Source: Herbaspirillum huttiense
Lineage (GTDB): Bacteria > Pseudomonadota > Gammaproteobacteria > Burkholderiales > Burkholderiaceae_D
Direction of reading: 5' to 3'
Assembly: GCF_004367745.1 (NCBI RefSeq)
Contig: NZ_CP037993.1
Span: 1,240,001 to 1,304,000, forward strand
Length of the DNA stretch: 64,000 bases
Shown: positions 17,548 to 27,053 of the stretch, one piece after another
How the letters are laid out: each line of letters starts with the position of its first letter
Numbering within the stretch: position 1 is the first letter of the stretch
Made by a program: the position numbers and the translations under genes
Notes under the pieces: generated by a model
What the model saw: only the letters and a program-made list of their open reading frames with translations
Told to the model about the DNA's origin: nothing
The model's database searches: none

Positions 17548-18927
17548 ATGACCCAGAACCCAGCTTCCGCATCGTCCCCGACATCGTCGCCATCCCAGCA
17601 CAAGGGCGCGCCGCGCGTGACCGGCATGCGCGTCATCCCGGTGGCCGGGCATGACAGCATGCTCTTGAACCTCTCGGGGGCGCATGGCCCGTATTTCACG
17701 CGCAATATCGTCATCCTCACCGACAGTGCCGGCAACACCGGCGTGGGCGAAGTGCCGGGCGGGGAGGGTATCCGCCAGACGCTCGACGATGCGCGCTCGC
17801 TGGTGGTGGGCCAGTCCATCGGCAATGTGCAGGCCATCCTCAATCGTGCGCGTACCGCTTTCGCCGACCGCGATGTGGGTGGACGCGGCCTGCAGACCTT
17901 TGACCTGCGCATCGCCATCCACGCCGTCACCGCGCTGGAGGCGGCCCTGCTGGATCTGCTGGGCAAGTTCCTCGACGTGCCGGTGGCTGCCTTGCTGGGC
18001 GAGGGCCAGCAGCGCGACGAGGTGGAGATGCTGGGGTATCTGTTCTACGTGGCCGATCGCCGCAAGACTGACCTGCCGTATCTGGCCGCAGCGGATGCGG
18101 ACGATGACTGGCTGCGCCTGCGCCACGAAGCCGCGCTCACGCCGGAGGCGGTGGTGCGCCTGGCCGAGGCGGCCTATGCGCGCTACGGTTTCAATGACTT
18201 CAAGCTCAAGGGTGGCGTGATGCGTGGCGAGGAGGAGATCGCCGCCGTCACCGCCCTGGCCGAGCGTTTCCCCAAGGCACGCATCACGCTCGATCCGAAT
18301 GGCGGCTGGCTGCTCAAGGATGCCATTCGCCTGTGCCGCGACCAGCATGATGTACTGGCCTATGCGGAAGATCCCTGTGGTGCTGAAGACGGCTACTCGG
18401 GCCGCGAGGTGATGGCCGAATTCCGCCGTGTTACCGGCCTGCAGACCGCTACTAACATGGTGGCGACCGATTGGCGCCAGATGGGCCATGCGATCTCGCT
18501 GCAATCGGTGGATATCCCGCTGGCCGATCCGCATTTCTGGACCATGCAGGGCTCGGTGCGTGTCGCGCAGATGTGCCATGAATGGGGCCTGACCTGGGGT
18601 TCGCATTCGAACAACCACTTCGATATTTCTCTGGCCATGTTCACTCACGTGGCCGCGGCCGCTCCCGGCAAGATCACCGCCATCGATACCCACTGGATCT
18701 GGCAGGACGGCCAGCGTCTTACACGCGAACCGCTGCAGATCGTGGGCGGCAAGGTCAAGGTGCCGGCCAGGCCGGGGCTGGGCGTGGAGCTGGATATGGA
18801 ACAGGTCGAGGCGGCGCACCAGACCTACCGCAACATGGGGCTGGGCGCGCGCGATGATGCGGTGGCCATGCAATACCTGATCCCCGGCTGGAAATTCGAT
18901 CCCAAGCAACCTTGCCTGGTGCGTTGA
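17548..18927 (+). CDS. gudD: D-glucarate dehydratase
   Basis: This enolase-superfamily enzyme removes water from D-glucarate to give 5-keto-4-deoxy-glucarate. The 459-residue length fits GudD (about 446). It starts [10 protein letters not shown] behind GGAG; the family similarity begins at [36 protein letters not shown]. Active-site signatures are visible in order: the KxK motif FKLKGG, metal ligands in [14 protein letters not shown] and the glucarate-specific ATNMVATDW, then the catalytic His in [15 protein letters not shown]. It is the first gene of an operon with an MFS transporter and is controlled by two operators. Confidence 0.93.
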   Translation: MTQNPASASSPTSSPSQHKGAPRVTGMRVIPVAGHDSMLLNLSGAHGPYFTRNIVILTDSAGNTGVGEVPGGEGIRQTLDDARSLVVGQSIGNVQAILNRARTAFADRDVGGRGLQTFDLRIAIHAVTALEAALLDLLGKFLDVPVAALLGEGQQRDEVEMLGYLFYVADRRKTDLPYLAAADADDDWLRLRHEAALTPEAVVRLAEAAYARYGFNDFKLKGGVMRGEEEIAAVTALAERFPKARITLDPNGGWLLKDAIRLCRDQHDVLAYAEDPCGAEDGYSGREVMAEFRRVTGLQTATNMVATDWRQMGHAISLQSVDIPLADPHFWTMQGSVRVAQMCHEWGLTWGSHSNNHFDISLAMFTHVAAAAPGKITAIDTHWIWQDGQRLTREPLQIVGGKVKVPARPGLGVELDMEQVEAAHQTYRNMGLGARDDAVAMQYLIPGWKFDPKQPCLVR

Positions 18928-19040
18928 GCACAGGTCTTCATCTCCCTTGACGAGGCTGCGAGAAGAGCGCGCTGAACGCGCCGGCGGCCTGCACTTTCTT
19001 TCATCAACCGGCAGTACGGGCTCATACGAGGAGACAACCC

Positions 19041-20396
19041 GTGAATCCATCCCAGTCCTCCCCCGCAGCGAACCAGGTCCTCACCTCGGCGGTGAGCAAG
19101 ATCAAGTGGCGCATCCTGCCGCTGTTCGTGGCGATGTTCATCATCAACTACATCGACCGCGTCAACATCGGTTTCGTACGCAGTCATCTCGCGACCGATC
19201 TCGGCATCGGCGCAGCGGCCTTTGGCCTGGGCGCGGGGCTGTTCTTCGTCGGCTACGCCATCTTCGAAGTCCCTTCCAACATGCTGCTGCAACGCTATGG
19301 GGCCCGCGCCTGGCTCACGCGGATCATGTTCACCTGGGGCCTGGTGGCGGCTTGCATGGCCTTCGTGCATAGCGAGACCAGCTTTTATTTCATGCGGTTT
19401 TTGCTGGGCGTGACCGAGGCCGGTTTCTTCCCGGGCGTGGTGTATTACTTCACGCAATGGCTGCCCAACCATGAGCGTGGCCGGGCGATGGCGGTGTTCC
19501 TGTCGGGGTCGGCAATTGCTTCGATTCTCTCCGGTCCGATCACCGGTGCGCTGCTGCTGATTGAAGGTGGCGGACTGCATGGCTGGCAATGGATGTTCAT
19601 CATCGAGGGCGGTGCGTCGATGCTGTTCTGCGTGGTGGTGTGGAAGGTGCTGGACTCCACGCCGCGCGATGCCAAGTGGCTCTCGCCGGAACAACGCGAG
19701 GCGCTGGCTACGGTCATCGCGGCCGAACAGGAGCAGCGTGCCGCCAATCGTCCAGCGCACGTTTCGGCGCTGACCTTGTTGCGTGATCCGCAGATCGTGC
19801 TGTTCTGCCTGATCTATTTCGCCATCCAGCTGACCATCTATGGCGCCACCTTCTGGCTGCCGACCATCATCAAGAAGATGGGCCACTTCAATGATTTCCA
19901 GGTCGGCCTGTTCAATTCGATTCCGTGGATCGTGGCGATTGCGGCGATGTATGTCTTTGCCGTGCTGGCCGCGCGCTACAAGAAGCCGCAGTTCTGGGTG
20001 GCGACAACACTGGTGATTTCGGCCATCGGCATGGCGGTCTCGGCTTCGGCCGGTCCCGTGATCGGCTTCGTGGCGGTGTGCTTTGCGGGCATCGGTTTCA
20101 AGGCCGCTTCGTCCTTGTTCTGGCCCATTCCGCAGGCTTATCTGGACGCGCGCATTGCGGCAGCGGTGCTGGCGTTGATCAATTCGCTGGGCAACCTGGG
20201 TGGCTTCTTCGCACCGGCTACCTTCGGTTACCTGGAGCAGAAGACTGGTTCCATCCAGGGCGGCCTGTATGCATTGTCGGGGGCTTCGCTGGTGGCGGCG
20301 GTGCTGGTGTTCCTGGCACGGACCCGGCCGCCGGTGCAGGGCGGCGGCGGCTCGGCTGAAGGCCGCACAGAACCGGTGGCCAAGCACGCGGTGTGA
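19041..20396 (+). CDS. gudP: MFS transporter of the anion:cation symporter family, probable D-glucarate permease
   Basis: The 451-residue, 12-helix inner-membrane transporter starts with GTG at 19041 behind GAGGAGACAACCC. It has the ACS-family signature IINYIDRVNIGFVRSHLATDLGIG near residue 34 and a second-half LFWPIPQAYL. GudP/GarP-type transporters and the phthalate/tartrate transporters share this family. The position 113 bases after gudD, the shared strand and the terminator after it support glucarate or galactarate uptake. Confidence 0.87.
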   Translation: MNPSQSSPAANQVLTSAVSKIKWRILPLFVAMFIINYIDRVNIGFVRSHLATDLGIGAAAFGLGAGLFFVGYAIFEVPSNMLLQRYGARAWLTRIMFTWGLVAACMAFVHSETSFYFMRFLLGVTEAGFFPGVVYYFTQWLPNHERGRAMAVFLSGSAIASILSGPITGALLLIEGGGLHGWQWMFIIEGGASMLFCVVVWKVLDSTPRDAKWLSPEQREALATVIAAEQEQRAANRPAHVSALTLLRDPQIVLFCLIYFAIQLTIYGATFWLPTIIKKMGHFNDFQVGLFNSIPWIVAIAAMYVFAVLAARYKKPQFWVATTLVISAIGMAVSASAGPVIGFVAVCFAGIGFKAASSLFWPIPQAYLDARIAAAVLALINSLGNLGGFFAPATFGYLEQKTGSIQGGLYALSGASLVAAVLVFLARTRPPVQGGGGSAEGRTEPVAKHAV

Positions 20397-20436
20397 GCAC
20401 GGCGCGCGATTGATTTCTCCGAGGTCTTCCTCGTTT

Positions 20437-20471
20437 GCCCCGTGTCTCTGGTGGTCGCCAGAGTCCGGGGC
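20437..20471 (+). terminator. Terminator hairpin after the glucarate operon
   Basis: An interrupted long stem (GCCCCG with CGGGGC, inner CTCTGG with CCAGAG) ends just before a T-rich stretch at 20472-20482. It separates the sugar-acid operon from the convergent toxin locus. Confidence 0.7.
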
Positions 20472-20492
20472 ATCTTTCTTTGTATATACAGA

Positions 20493-20846
20493 TCAGAAAC
20501 GGTCCAAGAAGCCGTGATGTTTTTCTACACGGAAGTGGGCTTGTGCATCGATATAGACATCGACCCGGCTGAAGGGTGGGCCAATTTCGGCGCCCTCGTC
20601 GTTGACAAAAGGTGTGCTGACAATGACCCAGAAATCTTCGCCGGGGAACATGGGCGTGGAGAATCGAACGCTTTGGCCTGGGTTGAGATGGTCGCGGGTA
20701 ATGCTGTGTTCTGCATTGTAAAAATAGGAAACGGGTTGGCTAGCGTCAGCGGCATAGTGAATTGCGATAGTCGGTCGCGCTACATACCATGCAGCCAAGA
20801 TGACCAGGGAGGCCAAAACGACTATTTTGGTGAGGCGAAGACTCAT
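20493..20846 (-). CDS. Small membrane-anchored protein, possible immunity partner of the adjacent toxin
   Basis: The protein has 117 residues. An N-terminal hydrophobic segment (KIVVLASLVILAAWYVA, residues 7-23) looks like a signal anchor, with the rest exported: a beta-rich domain with NPGQSVRFSTPMFPGEDFWVIVSTPFV. I do not recognise the family. It lies 19 bases after the stop codon of the type-44 toxin gene and is cotranscribed with it, the usual place of an immunity gene. Periplasmic protection from an incoming toxin is therefore inferred only from position. Confidence 0.6.
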   Translation of the reverse strand: MSLRLTKIVVLASLVILAAWYVARPTIAIHYAADASQPVSYFYNAEHSITRDHLNPGQSVRFSTPMFPGEDFWVIVSTPFVNDEGAEIGPPFSRVDVYIDAQAHFRVEKHHGFLDRF

Positions 20847-20865
20847 GGGCGATTACTCGTGTCGT

Positions 20866-21660
20866 TCAGCGAATGCATTGATGTGGTCGCTTTGCATGAT
20901 TGTCGCCGCCCGAACCCCACGGCAACTCAACGAAGGTGATCTCGCTCAACAGGAGTTCGGCCGACAGCGTACCTGGTTTGGCCGAAGTGTAAAGGTCAAT
21001 CCCCAGCTGTATTGAAATGTGATCTTGTACATCGTCTGCGCTATTGGGCCATGGACCATTTTCAGGATGTCGCTGCATGACTGGCCATCTCTTATTTTCC
21101 AGGATGTCACGCTTCGCATCACTGAGTGCTTGCGCCAAGCCTGCACCGCCGAGCAATTCGTTACTACTGAAGCCGACAGCCGTTCCCACGTAGCCGTAAT
21201 GAATATTTGACCAAATATCGTAAAAATAATCGTACTGAGCGTATCTTTGCCAGCCCTTGCGAAATATCCCTCTTTGCATCAGCATGGCTTTGATTTTCGG
21301 TTTATGGTCCCACGGCTGCCCGGGCGCAACCTGCATGGTCCACATCTGGTACGCAGCCAGCTTGTGTCCAGTGGCGATATTGTAGTAGTCCGGCATAGCG
21401 CCCAACTTGGCGTGCCAAGCCTGTGCATTCCATTTTTTTATCTCGGCTTCGGGATCAAACTGATTCGCTAACGTTATTTTCTTGCCCTCTGGCGTAAAGG
21501 GGTTTTTCTTCATTTCGGCCACGATGTATTGCGCCACCGGAATCGCATCGTTCGGATCTCGACACACACGAACGATTGTCGGCTCCCGGTCGCCCATCGG
21601 TTTGGTCTCGTGAATGGCCGCCAGCAGCCAGGTTTTTTCGTTGCTTCCTTTTGCATTCAT
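20866..21660 (-). CDS. Polymorphic toxin type 44 domain protein
   Basis: The protein has 264 residues and no signal peptide or membrane segment. The region QPWDHKPKI (about residues 115-123) followed by DYFYDIWSNIHYGYVGTAVGFSS (about 144-166) matches the bacterial toxin 44 pattern, with its conserved DIWxNIHYGYVG core. Such domains are found as C-terminal warheads of secreted polymorphic toxins. Here the domain stands nearly alone, with only about 90 N-terminal residues and no VgrG, PAAR, Rhs or haemagglutinin part. AAGGAGCCGAG precedes the ATG. GC content is visibly lower than in the flanks, suggesting transfer. The enzymatic activity is not known to me. Confidence 0.72.
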   Translation of the reverse strand: MNAKGSNEKTWLLAAIHETKPMGDREPTIVRVCRDPNDAIPVAQYIVAEMKKNPFTPEGKKITLANQFDPEAEIKKWNAQAWHAKLGAMPDYYNIATGHKLAAYQMWTMQVAPGQPWDHKPKIKAMLMQRGIFRKGWQRYAQYDYFYDIWSNIHYGYVGTAVGFSSNELLGGAGLAQALSDAKRDILENKRWPVMQRHPENGPWPNSADDVQDHISIQLGIDLYTSAKPGTLSAELLLSEITFVELPWGSGGDNHAKRPHQCIR

Positions 21661-21862
21661 CTCGGCTCCTTGACGTGGGTTCTCACATGACTTCCAAGCA
21701 GGGGCCGGAGGTCATGGCGAGGTTCAATATCGCGGTAGGGAGCATAAGGGCGGGCAGATGAATGTTTCTTTAATCGCAAGATTGCGGCGGGAATCCTCCA
21801 TAAATTACGACGAGCCATTAGCCTGCTTCGGTGTGCGCCGAGCATACCGAACCCGGCAAAAC

Positions 21863-21868
21863 TATAAT
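21863..21868 (+). promoter_or_regulatory. Probable -10 box for the DedA-rhodanese gene
   Basis: A perfect TATAAT lies 75 bases before the gene, but no good -35 box is seen at the right distance, so an activator may be needed. Confidence 0.4.
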
Positions 21869-21942
21869 GGGCTCCTGCACACCGCCATCACGGCGGAACA
21901 GTCGCCGCCTCCCAGGCGGCGAGACGTCAAGGCAGCCCGTCC

Positions 21943-22866
21943 ATGGACACCCTCTACCACCTGATCGAGCAATACGGTCTGATCCTCGTTTTCGTCAACG
22001 TGCTGGTCGAGCAACTGGGCGCGCCGGTGCCGGCCTATCCCACGCTGATCATCACCGGTGCGCTCTCGGCGACCGGCCGCTACTCGCCGGCGCTGTTGCT
22101 GCTGCTGGCGGTGAGTGCGGCACTCATTGCCGACTATTGCTGGTATCTCGCCGGTCGCCGCTACGGCCGCCAGATCATGTCGCGCCTGTGCCGTATTTCG
22201 CTTTCGCCGGACTCCTGTGTGCGCCAGACCGAATCGATCTACCTGCGCTGGGGCGCGCGTTCGCTCTTGCTGGCCAAGTTCATTCCGGGCTTCGCCTCGA
22301 TTGCCAGTGCGCTCTCCGGCACCATGGGCACACGCCGCATCAGCTTCCTGCTGTGGGATGCGGCGGGCAGCGCCCTGTGGGCGGGACTGGGGATTTTCCT
22401 CGGTTCGCTCTTCAGCTCGGCCGTGGATGACCTGCTCAATGTGCTGGCGCAATTGGGCCATTACGGCATGCTCATGATTGCCGTGGCGCTGGCAGCCTTC
22501 GTGGCCAACAAGTGGTGGCAGCGCCGGCGTTTCCGCAAGTCGCTGGAGATGGCGCGTATTTCAGTGGATGAATTGAATACCATGCTCGAAGAGGGCAATG
22601 CGCCCACCATCATCGATGTGCGTTCGCCGCTGTCGCAGCAGGATGGCCGCATTCCGGGTGCGGTCACGATTTCCAACCAGGAAATCCAGACCTTCGTCTT
22701 CGATGGCCCCGTCGAGGGTGAGGTGGTGGTGTATTGCGCCTGTCCCAACGAGGCCTCGGCGGCCATGGTGGCGCGCCAGCTGATGCGGCGCGGCTACACG
22801 CGCGTGCGGCCGCTCACGGGCGGCATCGATGCCTGGCGCGCCGCAGGTTACGCCATCGATGTCTGA
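21943..22866 (+). CDS. DedA family membrane protein fused to a rhodanese domain
   Basis: The first 200 of 307 residues form a DedA/SNARE-associated (VTT) membrane domain with EQLGAPVPAYPTLIITGAL near residue 23 and the family motif RWGARSLLLAKFIPGFASIASALSG near 100; DedA proteins help recycle lipid carriers and maintain membrane potential. Residues 205-307 form a cytoplasmic rhodanese domain (IIDVRSPLSQQDGRIPGAVTI, then YCACPNEASA with the active cysteine at the expected loop). Thiol or sulfur chemistry is thus tied to the membrane domain. The 3' end overlaps the convergent OsmC gene by 19 bases. Confidence 0.92.
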   Translation: MDTLYHLIEQYGLILVFVNVLVEQLGAPVPAYPTLIITGALSATGRYSPALLLLLAVSAALIADYCWYLAGRRYGRQIMSRLCRISLSPDSCVRQTESIYLRWGARSLLLAKFIPGFASIASALSGTMGTRRISFLLWDAAGSALWAGLGIFLGSLFSSAVDDLLNVLAQLGHYGMLMIAVALAAFVANKWWQRRRFRKSLEMARISVDELNTMLEEGNAPTIIDVRSPLSQQDGRIPGAVTISNQEIQTFVFDGPVEGEVVVYCACPNEASAAMVARQLMRRGYTRVRPLTGGIDAWRAAGYAIDV

Positions 22867-23234
22867 ATCGCGGTGCCCTGGCGGATGGTCTTGGTGACCG
22901 GGGTCTTTTCGCAGATCTCGGCCAGGCGCGTGAGCTGTTCCTGCGACAGGGCATTGCCGAAGCTGATCTTGCGGGTGATGGTTTCCAGTCCGCTGTCGTC
23001 TCGCCCGAAGTGGGCGTCCACCGAGATGCTGCCCAGGTCCCAGCCCTTGCGGTCGGCGTACATGCGCAGCGTGAGCGAGGTGCAGGAGGCCAGCGCGGCC
23101 AGCAGCAATTCATAGGGGGCCGGACCGGTGTCCTTGCCACCATTGCTCTCGGGTTCGTCGGACTTGAGCTGGTGGATGCGCGCCTTGATGTCCTGGGCGT
23201 AGCCGGCGGCATTGTGCAGGGTGACGTGGGCCAT
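22848..23234 (-). CDS. OsmC/Ohr-family protein
   Basis: This 128-residue protein belongs to the peroxide- and stress-related OsmC family. It starts MAHVTLHNAAGYAQDIKARIHQL behind GGAGACCCGC. GPAPYELLLAALASCTSLTLRMYADRKGW contains the reactive cysteine of the first family motif. The second cysteine lies in EICEKTPVTKTI. The sequence fits the YhfA-like OsmC branch that keeps both cysteines. The last 19 bases overlap the convergent DedA-rhodanese gene. Confidence 0.9.
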   Translation of the reverse strand: MAHVTLHNAAGYAQDIKARIHQLKSDEPESNGGKDTGPAPYELLLAALASCTSLTLRMYADRKGWDLGSISVDAHFGRDDSGLETITRKISFGNALSQEQLTRLAEICEKTPVTKTIRQGTAIQTSMA

Positions 23235-23347
23235 GCGGGTCTCCATTCGGTGAGGTGAGGGGATGGGCGATTGTGGCACAGGCGGGCTGCGCGATCTTGT
23301 ATTTTCCTGCGCGAAGCATCCCTCCCAAGACGAAATACGGACGAAAA

Positions 23348-23371
23348 AAAACCACGCTCGCGCGTGGTTTT
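23348..23371. terminator. Terminator between sodB and the OsmC gene
   Basis: AAAACCACGC / GCGTGGTTTT forms a 10-base stem with a four-base loop, with A and T runs on either side. It ends sodB transcription on the minus strand. Confidence 0.85.
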
Positions 23372-23393
23372 TTCTTGCCGGGAGGCAGGGTGA

Positions 23394-23972
23394 TCAAGCG
23401 AAGTTCTTGGCCACGAAGTCCCAGTTGATGATGCCCCAGTAGTTCTCGACGTACTTGGCGCGTGCGTTGCGGTAGTCGATGTAGTAGGCGTGTTCCCACA
23501 CGTCCACGGTCAGCAGCGGCTTGCTGTCGGTGGTCAGCGGGGTGCCGGCGCCAGTGGTGTTGACGATGTCCAGGGAACCGTCAGCCTTCTTGACCAGCCA
23601 GGTCCAGCCGGAACCGAAGTTGGCCAGGCCTTGCTTGGTGAACTCGGCCTTGAAGGCGTCGAAGGAACCCCACTTGGCGTTGATGGCGTCAGCCAGCGCG
23701 CCGCTCGGAGCGCCTTGGCCCTTCGGGGTCAGGCCGTTCCAGTAGAAGGTGTGGTTCCACACCTGGGCAGCGTTGTTGAAGATGCCGCCGGAAGATTTCT
23801 TGATGATCTCTTCCAGGGACAGGTGTTCGAATTCGGTACCCGGGATCAGGTTGTTCAGGTTGGTCACATAGGTCTGATGGTGCTTGCCATAGTGATATTC
23901 CAGGGTTTCCTTGGAAATCGTGGGCGCCAGCGCGTCCAGATCGTAAGGCAGTGCCGGAAGGGTATGTGCCAT
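23394..23972 (-). CDS. sodB: Iron superoxide dismutase
   Basis: The enzyme converts superoxide to oxygen and hydrogen peroxide in the cytoplasm. It has 192 residues, the normal FeSOD length. The start [17 protein letters not shown] follows AAAGGA. Metal ligands are visible: His27 in EYHYGKHH, a His in [11 protein letters not shown] near 74, and Asp and His in [11 protein letters not shown] near 157-161. [10 protein letters not shown] and the Gln-containing stretch [11 protein letters not shown] support the iron type. It forms its own transcription unit between two hairpins. Confidence 0.95.
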   Translation of the reverse strand: MAHTLPALPYDLDALAPTISKETLEYHYGKHHQTYVTNLNNLIPGTEFEHLSLEEIIKKSSGGIFNNAAQVWNHTFYWNGLTPKGQGAPSGALADAINAKWGSFDAFKAEFTKQGLANFGSGWTWLVKKADGSLDIVNTTGAGTPLTTDSKPLLTVDVWEHAYYIDYRNARAKYVENYWGIINWDFVAKNFA

Positions 23973-24309
23973 GATGAATCCTTTCAGTCTTGTTGGTTTG
24001 CTACGAAGGGGTCTTTTCCGAACCTGCGATTCTAAAGCGGAAGACAATTCTTTGCACTCGGTCAAATCTGGCGCGCGTCAGTCGCGCATCGGCCTCCAGT
24101 GCGGCAATGCGAATGGTTCCCAATGGGAGACGCTGGTCGCCAGCGCAGGCAAGACCGTAGATGCCAGTCCCCGCAAGACGTTCCAGCTCATCCGCGCACT
24201 GGCTTCCGATGGTCCCACCCGTAATACGGCGCGCCGCGCTGTATTGCGCCGGAAAATGCTTATGCCAAAAAAGTCTGCCACAGCTGTCAAGCAGGGCGAC
24301 AGCATCGCC
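23973..24309. other. Intergenic region upstream of sodB
   Basis: These 337 bases between xseA and sodB (both leftward) have no gene. On the minus strand, TTGACA (complement of about 24285-24290) is followed by AT-rich sequence with TGGCATAAG, a possible sodB promoter. ATACGGCGCGCCGCGCTGTAT at 24224-24244 is nearly palindromic and lies downstream of it, as an operator might. Confidence 0.4.
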
Positions 24310-25713
24310 TCAATCCAGCCGTGGCTGCACGCTGGCAATGCCGACCTCGGCACTGCCTTCGGCCAGGCGGATGGTGACCTCGCTGCGGGCGGCCAGCTCG
24401 GCCGGGGCGTGCAATACACGGCCCTGGCGATCGCTGACGATGGCGTAGCCGCGCTCCAGCGTGCGCTGCGGATTGAGTAGTTCCAGCTGCGTACTCAGCC
24501 CGGCCAGCGCCTGCCGCTGGCGCAACTGCCGTGCGGCCTGCGCTCCTTGCAGGCGTCGCGTCAGGTCCAGCAGGTCGCGCCGGGCGTGGGCGGTGTCGGG
24601 AATCTGGTGCGACAGATGGGTGGCGAGTTGCTGCAGGCGATGGCGCATGCGGGTCAGCGGCACGCGGGTGGCGTGGGCGAGCCGGGTCTGCAGCGCGGCC
24701 AGTTTGACGCGCTCATGCTGGATATACGCACTCGGGTTGACCAGGCGGCGCGAGAGCCAGTCCACGGTCTGCGCTTTTTCGGTCAGGTTGCGGCGCAGGG
24801 CGCGCGTGAGGTCATTGGCGTGGCCGCGCAGTTCAGCCAGCCAGTCCTCGCGCGCAGTGGCGGCCAGCTCGGCGGCGGCCGTGGGGGTGGGCGCGCGCAG
24901 GTCGGCGGCGAAGTCGGCGATGGTGAAATCGGTTTCATGGCCGACACCGGAAATCACCGGCATGCTGGCCTCCACGATGGCGCGCGCCACCACTTCTTCA
25001 TTGAAAGACCACAAGTCCTCGATGCTGCCGCCGCCACGGCACACCAGCAGCACATCGCATTCGGCGCGCGCGGAGGCGGTGCGGATGGCATTGGCGATGC
25101 GCTGGGCTGCGCCTTCGCCCTGCACGGGCGTGGGGTAGAGGATCACTTCCACATGCGGGGCGCGGCGGCGCAGGGTGGTCAGCACATCGCGCAAGGCGGC
25201 GGCCTGCGGGCTGGTGACGATGCCGATGCGGCGCGGGAAGCCCGGCAGGGCGCGCTTGCGGTCGCGGTCGAACAGGCCTTCGCGCTCCAGTCTTTCCTTC
25301 AGCTGCACGAAGGCGGCGTAGAGGTCGCCCACGCCGGAGCGGCGGATGGCTTCCACGTTGAGCTGGTAATCGCCGCGCGGCGCGTAGAGCGTCACCAGGG
25401 TGCGCACTTCGACCTTGTCGCCTTCGCGCGGCATGAAGCCGGCGTATTGCGCGCGGCCCTTGAACATGACCGCACGCACCTGCGCCCCGTCATCCTTGAG
25501 GTTGAAATACCAGTGGCCGGAGGCCGCACGGGTGAAATTGGAAATCTCGCCCTTGACCCAGATCAGCGGGAAATTGCGCTCCAGCATGCGCGCCACCGCC
25601 TGGTTCAGGCCGGAGACGGTCAGGATGGGTGGGCCGCCGTCGGTAGCGGCGGCCGGCATGGCCTCCGGACGCGGGCGGGCAGCGGGGAAGGGCGGGAACT
25701 TGTCGGCAGGCAT
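24310..25713 (-). CDS. xseA: Exodeoxyribonuclease VII large subunit
   Basis: This subunit degrades single-stranded DNA with the small subunit XseB, which is not encoded here. The protein is about 467 residues from [14 protein letters not shown]. The OB-fold N-terminus reads [44 protein letters not shown]. The catalytic core shows [38 protein letters not shown] and [29 protein letters not shown], followed by the long coiled-coil region. An in-frame ATG 16 codons upstream lies over the promoter-like TACAAT, so I prefer 25713. Confidence 0.94.
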   Translation of the reverse strand: MPADKFPPFPAARPRPEAMPAAATDGGPPILTVSGLNQAVARMLERNFPLIWVKGEISNFTRAASGHWYFNLKDDGAQVRAVMFKGRAQYAGFMPREGDKVEVRTLVTLYAPRGDYQLNVEAIRRSGVGDLYAAFVQLKERLEREGLFDRDRKRALPGFPRRIGIVTSPQAAALRDVLTTLRRRAPHVEVILYPTPVQGEGAAQRIANAIRTASARAECDVLLVCRGGGSIEDLWSFNEEVVARAIVEASMPVISGVGHETDFTIADFAADLRAPTPTAAAELAATAREDWLAELRGHANDLTRALRRNLTEKAQTVDWLSRRLVNPSAYIQHERVKLAALQTRLAHATRVPLTRMRHRLQQLATHLSHQIPDTAHARRDLLDLTRRLQGAQAARQLRQRQALAGLSTQLELLNPQRTLERGYAIVSDRQGRVLHAPAELAARSEVTIRLAEGSAEVGIASVQPRLD

Positions 25714-25884
25714 GGGACGCAGGGACTCCAGGGGCGATACAATGCCGCATTGTAAAGCCAAGCTGGCTGCGCTTGCCGAGCCGCGCGCAACCGGCTACAT
25801 TCTGCACCGCAGAAACGGGCGTGCCGGAGAGGACCGCCGGCTGCACCAGATTCACCGCTCATCCGCATTTCTTAGGAGTACGTT

Positions 25885-26490
25885 TTGCTCGCCATCATCC
25901 TCGCCGCCGGCTGGCCGATCTGGCCCTTGCTGATCGCTTCCATCATCGGCCTGGCGCTGGTCATCGAAAGACTGGCCTACCTGCGCCGCGCGCGCATCCT
26001 GCCGCCGGACCTGCTGGGCGAAGTGGTCCGGGTCTACCAGAGCGGACGCGTCAACGAGGACGTCATCGACAAGCTGGAACAGAATTCGCCGCTGGGCCAG
26101 GTACTGGCCGCCGGCCTGCGCAACGTCGATGCCCCGCGCGAAGTGATGAAGGAAGCCATCGAGGAAGCCGGCCAGGCCGCCGCGCATCGCCTGGAGCGCT
26201 TCCTGACCACGCTGGGGACGATCGCTTCGCTGGCGCCGCTCATGGGCCTCTTTGGCACCGTGGTCGGGATGATCGAGATCTTTGCCTCGCAGAATGCGGC
26301 CGGAACCAATCCGGCGCAGCTGGCGCACGGCATCTCCATTGCGCTCTACAACACCGGCTTCGGCCTGGCCATTGCCATGCCGGCGCTGGTGTTTTATCGC
26401 CACTTCCGCGCCCAGGTCGACGGCTTCGTGGTTGATATGGAGCAGCAGGCCGTCAAGTTCGTGGACATCGTCCACGATGTACGCCGCTGA
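25885..26490 (+). CDS. exbB: ExbB/TolQ/MotA-type proton channel protein
   Basis: With its ExbD partner, this 201-residue inner-membrane protein uses the proton gradient to energise TonB-like transport. It starts with TTG at 25885 just after TAGGAGTACG, an unusual start codon supported by the strong ribosome binding site. It has three membrane segments, and the signature TLGTIASLAPLMGLFGTVVGMIEIF lies near residue 110. No tonB is adjacent. The order exbB-exbD-lpxK-ycaR-kdsB-adk is shared by many betaproteobacteria, where this pair may serve the envelope rather than iron uptake. Confidence 0.88.
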   Translation: MLAIILAAGWPIWPLLIASIIGLALVIERLAYLRRARILPPDLLGEVVRVYQSGRVNEDVIDKLEQNSPLGQVLAAGLRNVDAPREVMKEAIEEAGQAAAHRLERFLTTLGTIASLAPLMGLFGTVVGMIEIFASQNAAGTNPAQLAHGISIALYNTGFGLAIAMPALVFYRHFRAQVDGFVVDMEQQAVKFVDIVHDVRR

Positions 26491-26511
26491 TCCTGGACGA
26501 CGGAGAACCGC

Positions 26512-26940
26512 ATGAACTTCCGCAAGGGCCGTCCCCGCGAAGACCTGGAGATCAACCTGATCCCCTTCATCGACGTGCTGCTGGTGATCGTGATCTTCCT
26601 GATGGTGACCACCACCTACAGCAAGTTCACCGCCCTGCAGGTCACGTTGCCCACGGCTGATGCCCAGAAGGCGCTGGAACAGCCCTTCGAGATCAACATC
26701 GCCATCGACGCCAATGGCCGCTACGCCATCAACAACAAGCGCATCGCTGCGCGGGATGCGCAGGGGCTGTCGGAAGAGATGCAGGCTGCGGTGCGCAGCA
26801 GTGGCAGCAAGGCTGATCCGGTCATCATCATCAATGCCGACGCGCTGGCCACGCACCAGACCGTGGTCAACGTGATGGAGGCGGCACGCATGGCGGGTTA
26901 TCCCAAGCTGACCTTCGCGGCGCAGTCGAGCAGCAAGTAG
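26512..26940 (+). CDS. exbD: ExbD/TolR-type biopolymer transport protein
   Basis: The 142-residue partner of the proton channel has a short cytoplasmic N-terminus and one membrane helix with the functional aspartate (LEINLIPFIDVLLVIVIFLMV, residues 11-31; Asp20). A periplasmic domain follows, ending VMEAARMAGYPKLTFA. The gene starts 21 bases after exbB behind GGAGAACCGC. Confidence 0.92.
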   Translation: MNFRKGRPREDLEINLIPFIDVLLVIVIFLMVTTTYSKFTALQVTLPTADAQKALEQPFEINIAIDANGRYAINNKRIAARDAQGLSEEMQAAVRSSGSKADPVIIINADALATHQTVVNVMEAARMAGYPKLTFAAQSSSK

Positions 26941-27004
26941 CCGGCTGCGAGCCGCACTGAAAATTTGCCAATAGCTTCACGTCATCCAGCAGCGATGGCG
27001 CGCC

Positions 27005-27034
27005 GGCCAGGTCCCGCCTGGCCCGCGTTTTTTT
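27005..27034 (+). terminator. Terminator hairpin between exbD and lpxK
   Basis: GGCCAGG (27005-27011) pairs with CCTGGCC (27017-27023), followed after CGCG by eight Ts. Read-through or a second promoter is needed for lpxK. Confidence 0.75.
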
Positions 27035-27053
27035 TATTCACTGGAACCTGAAA

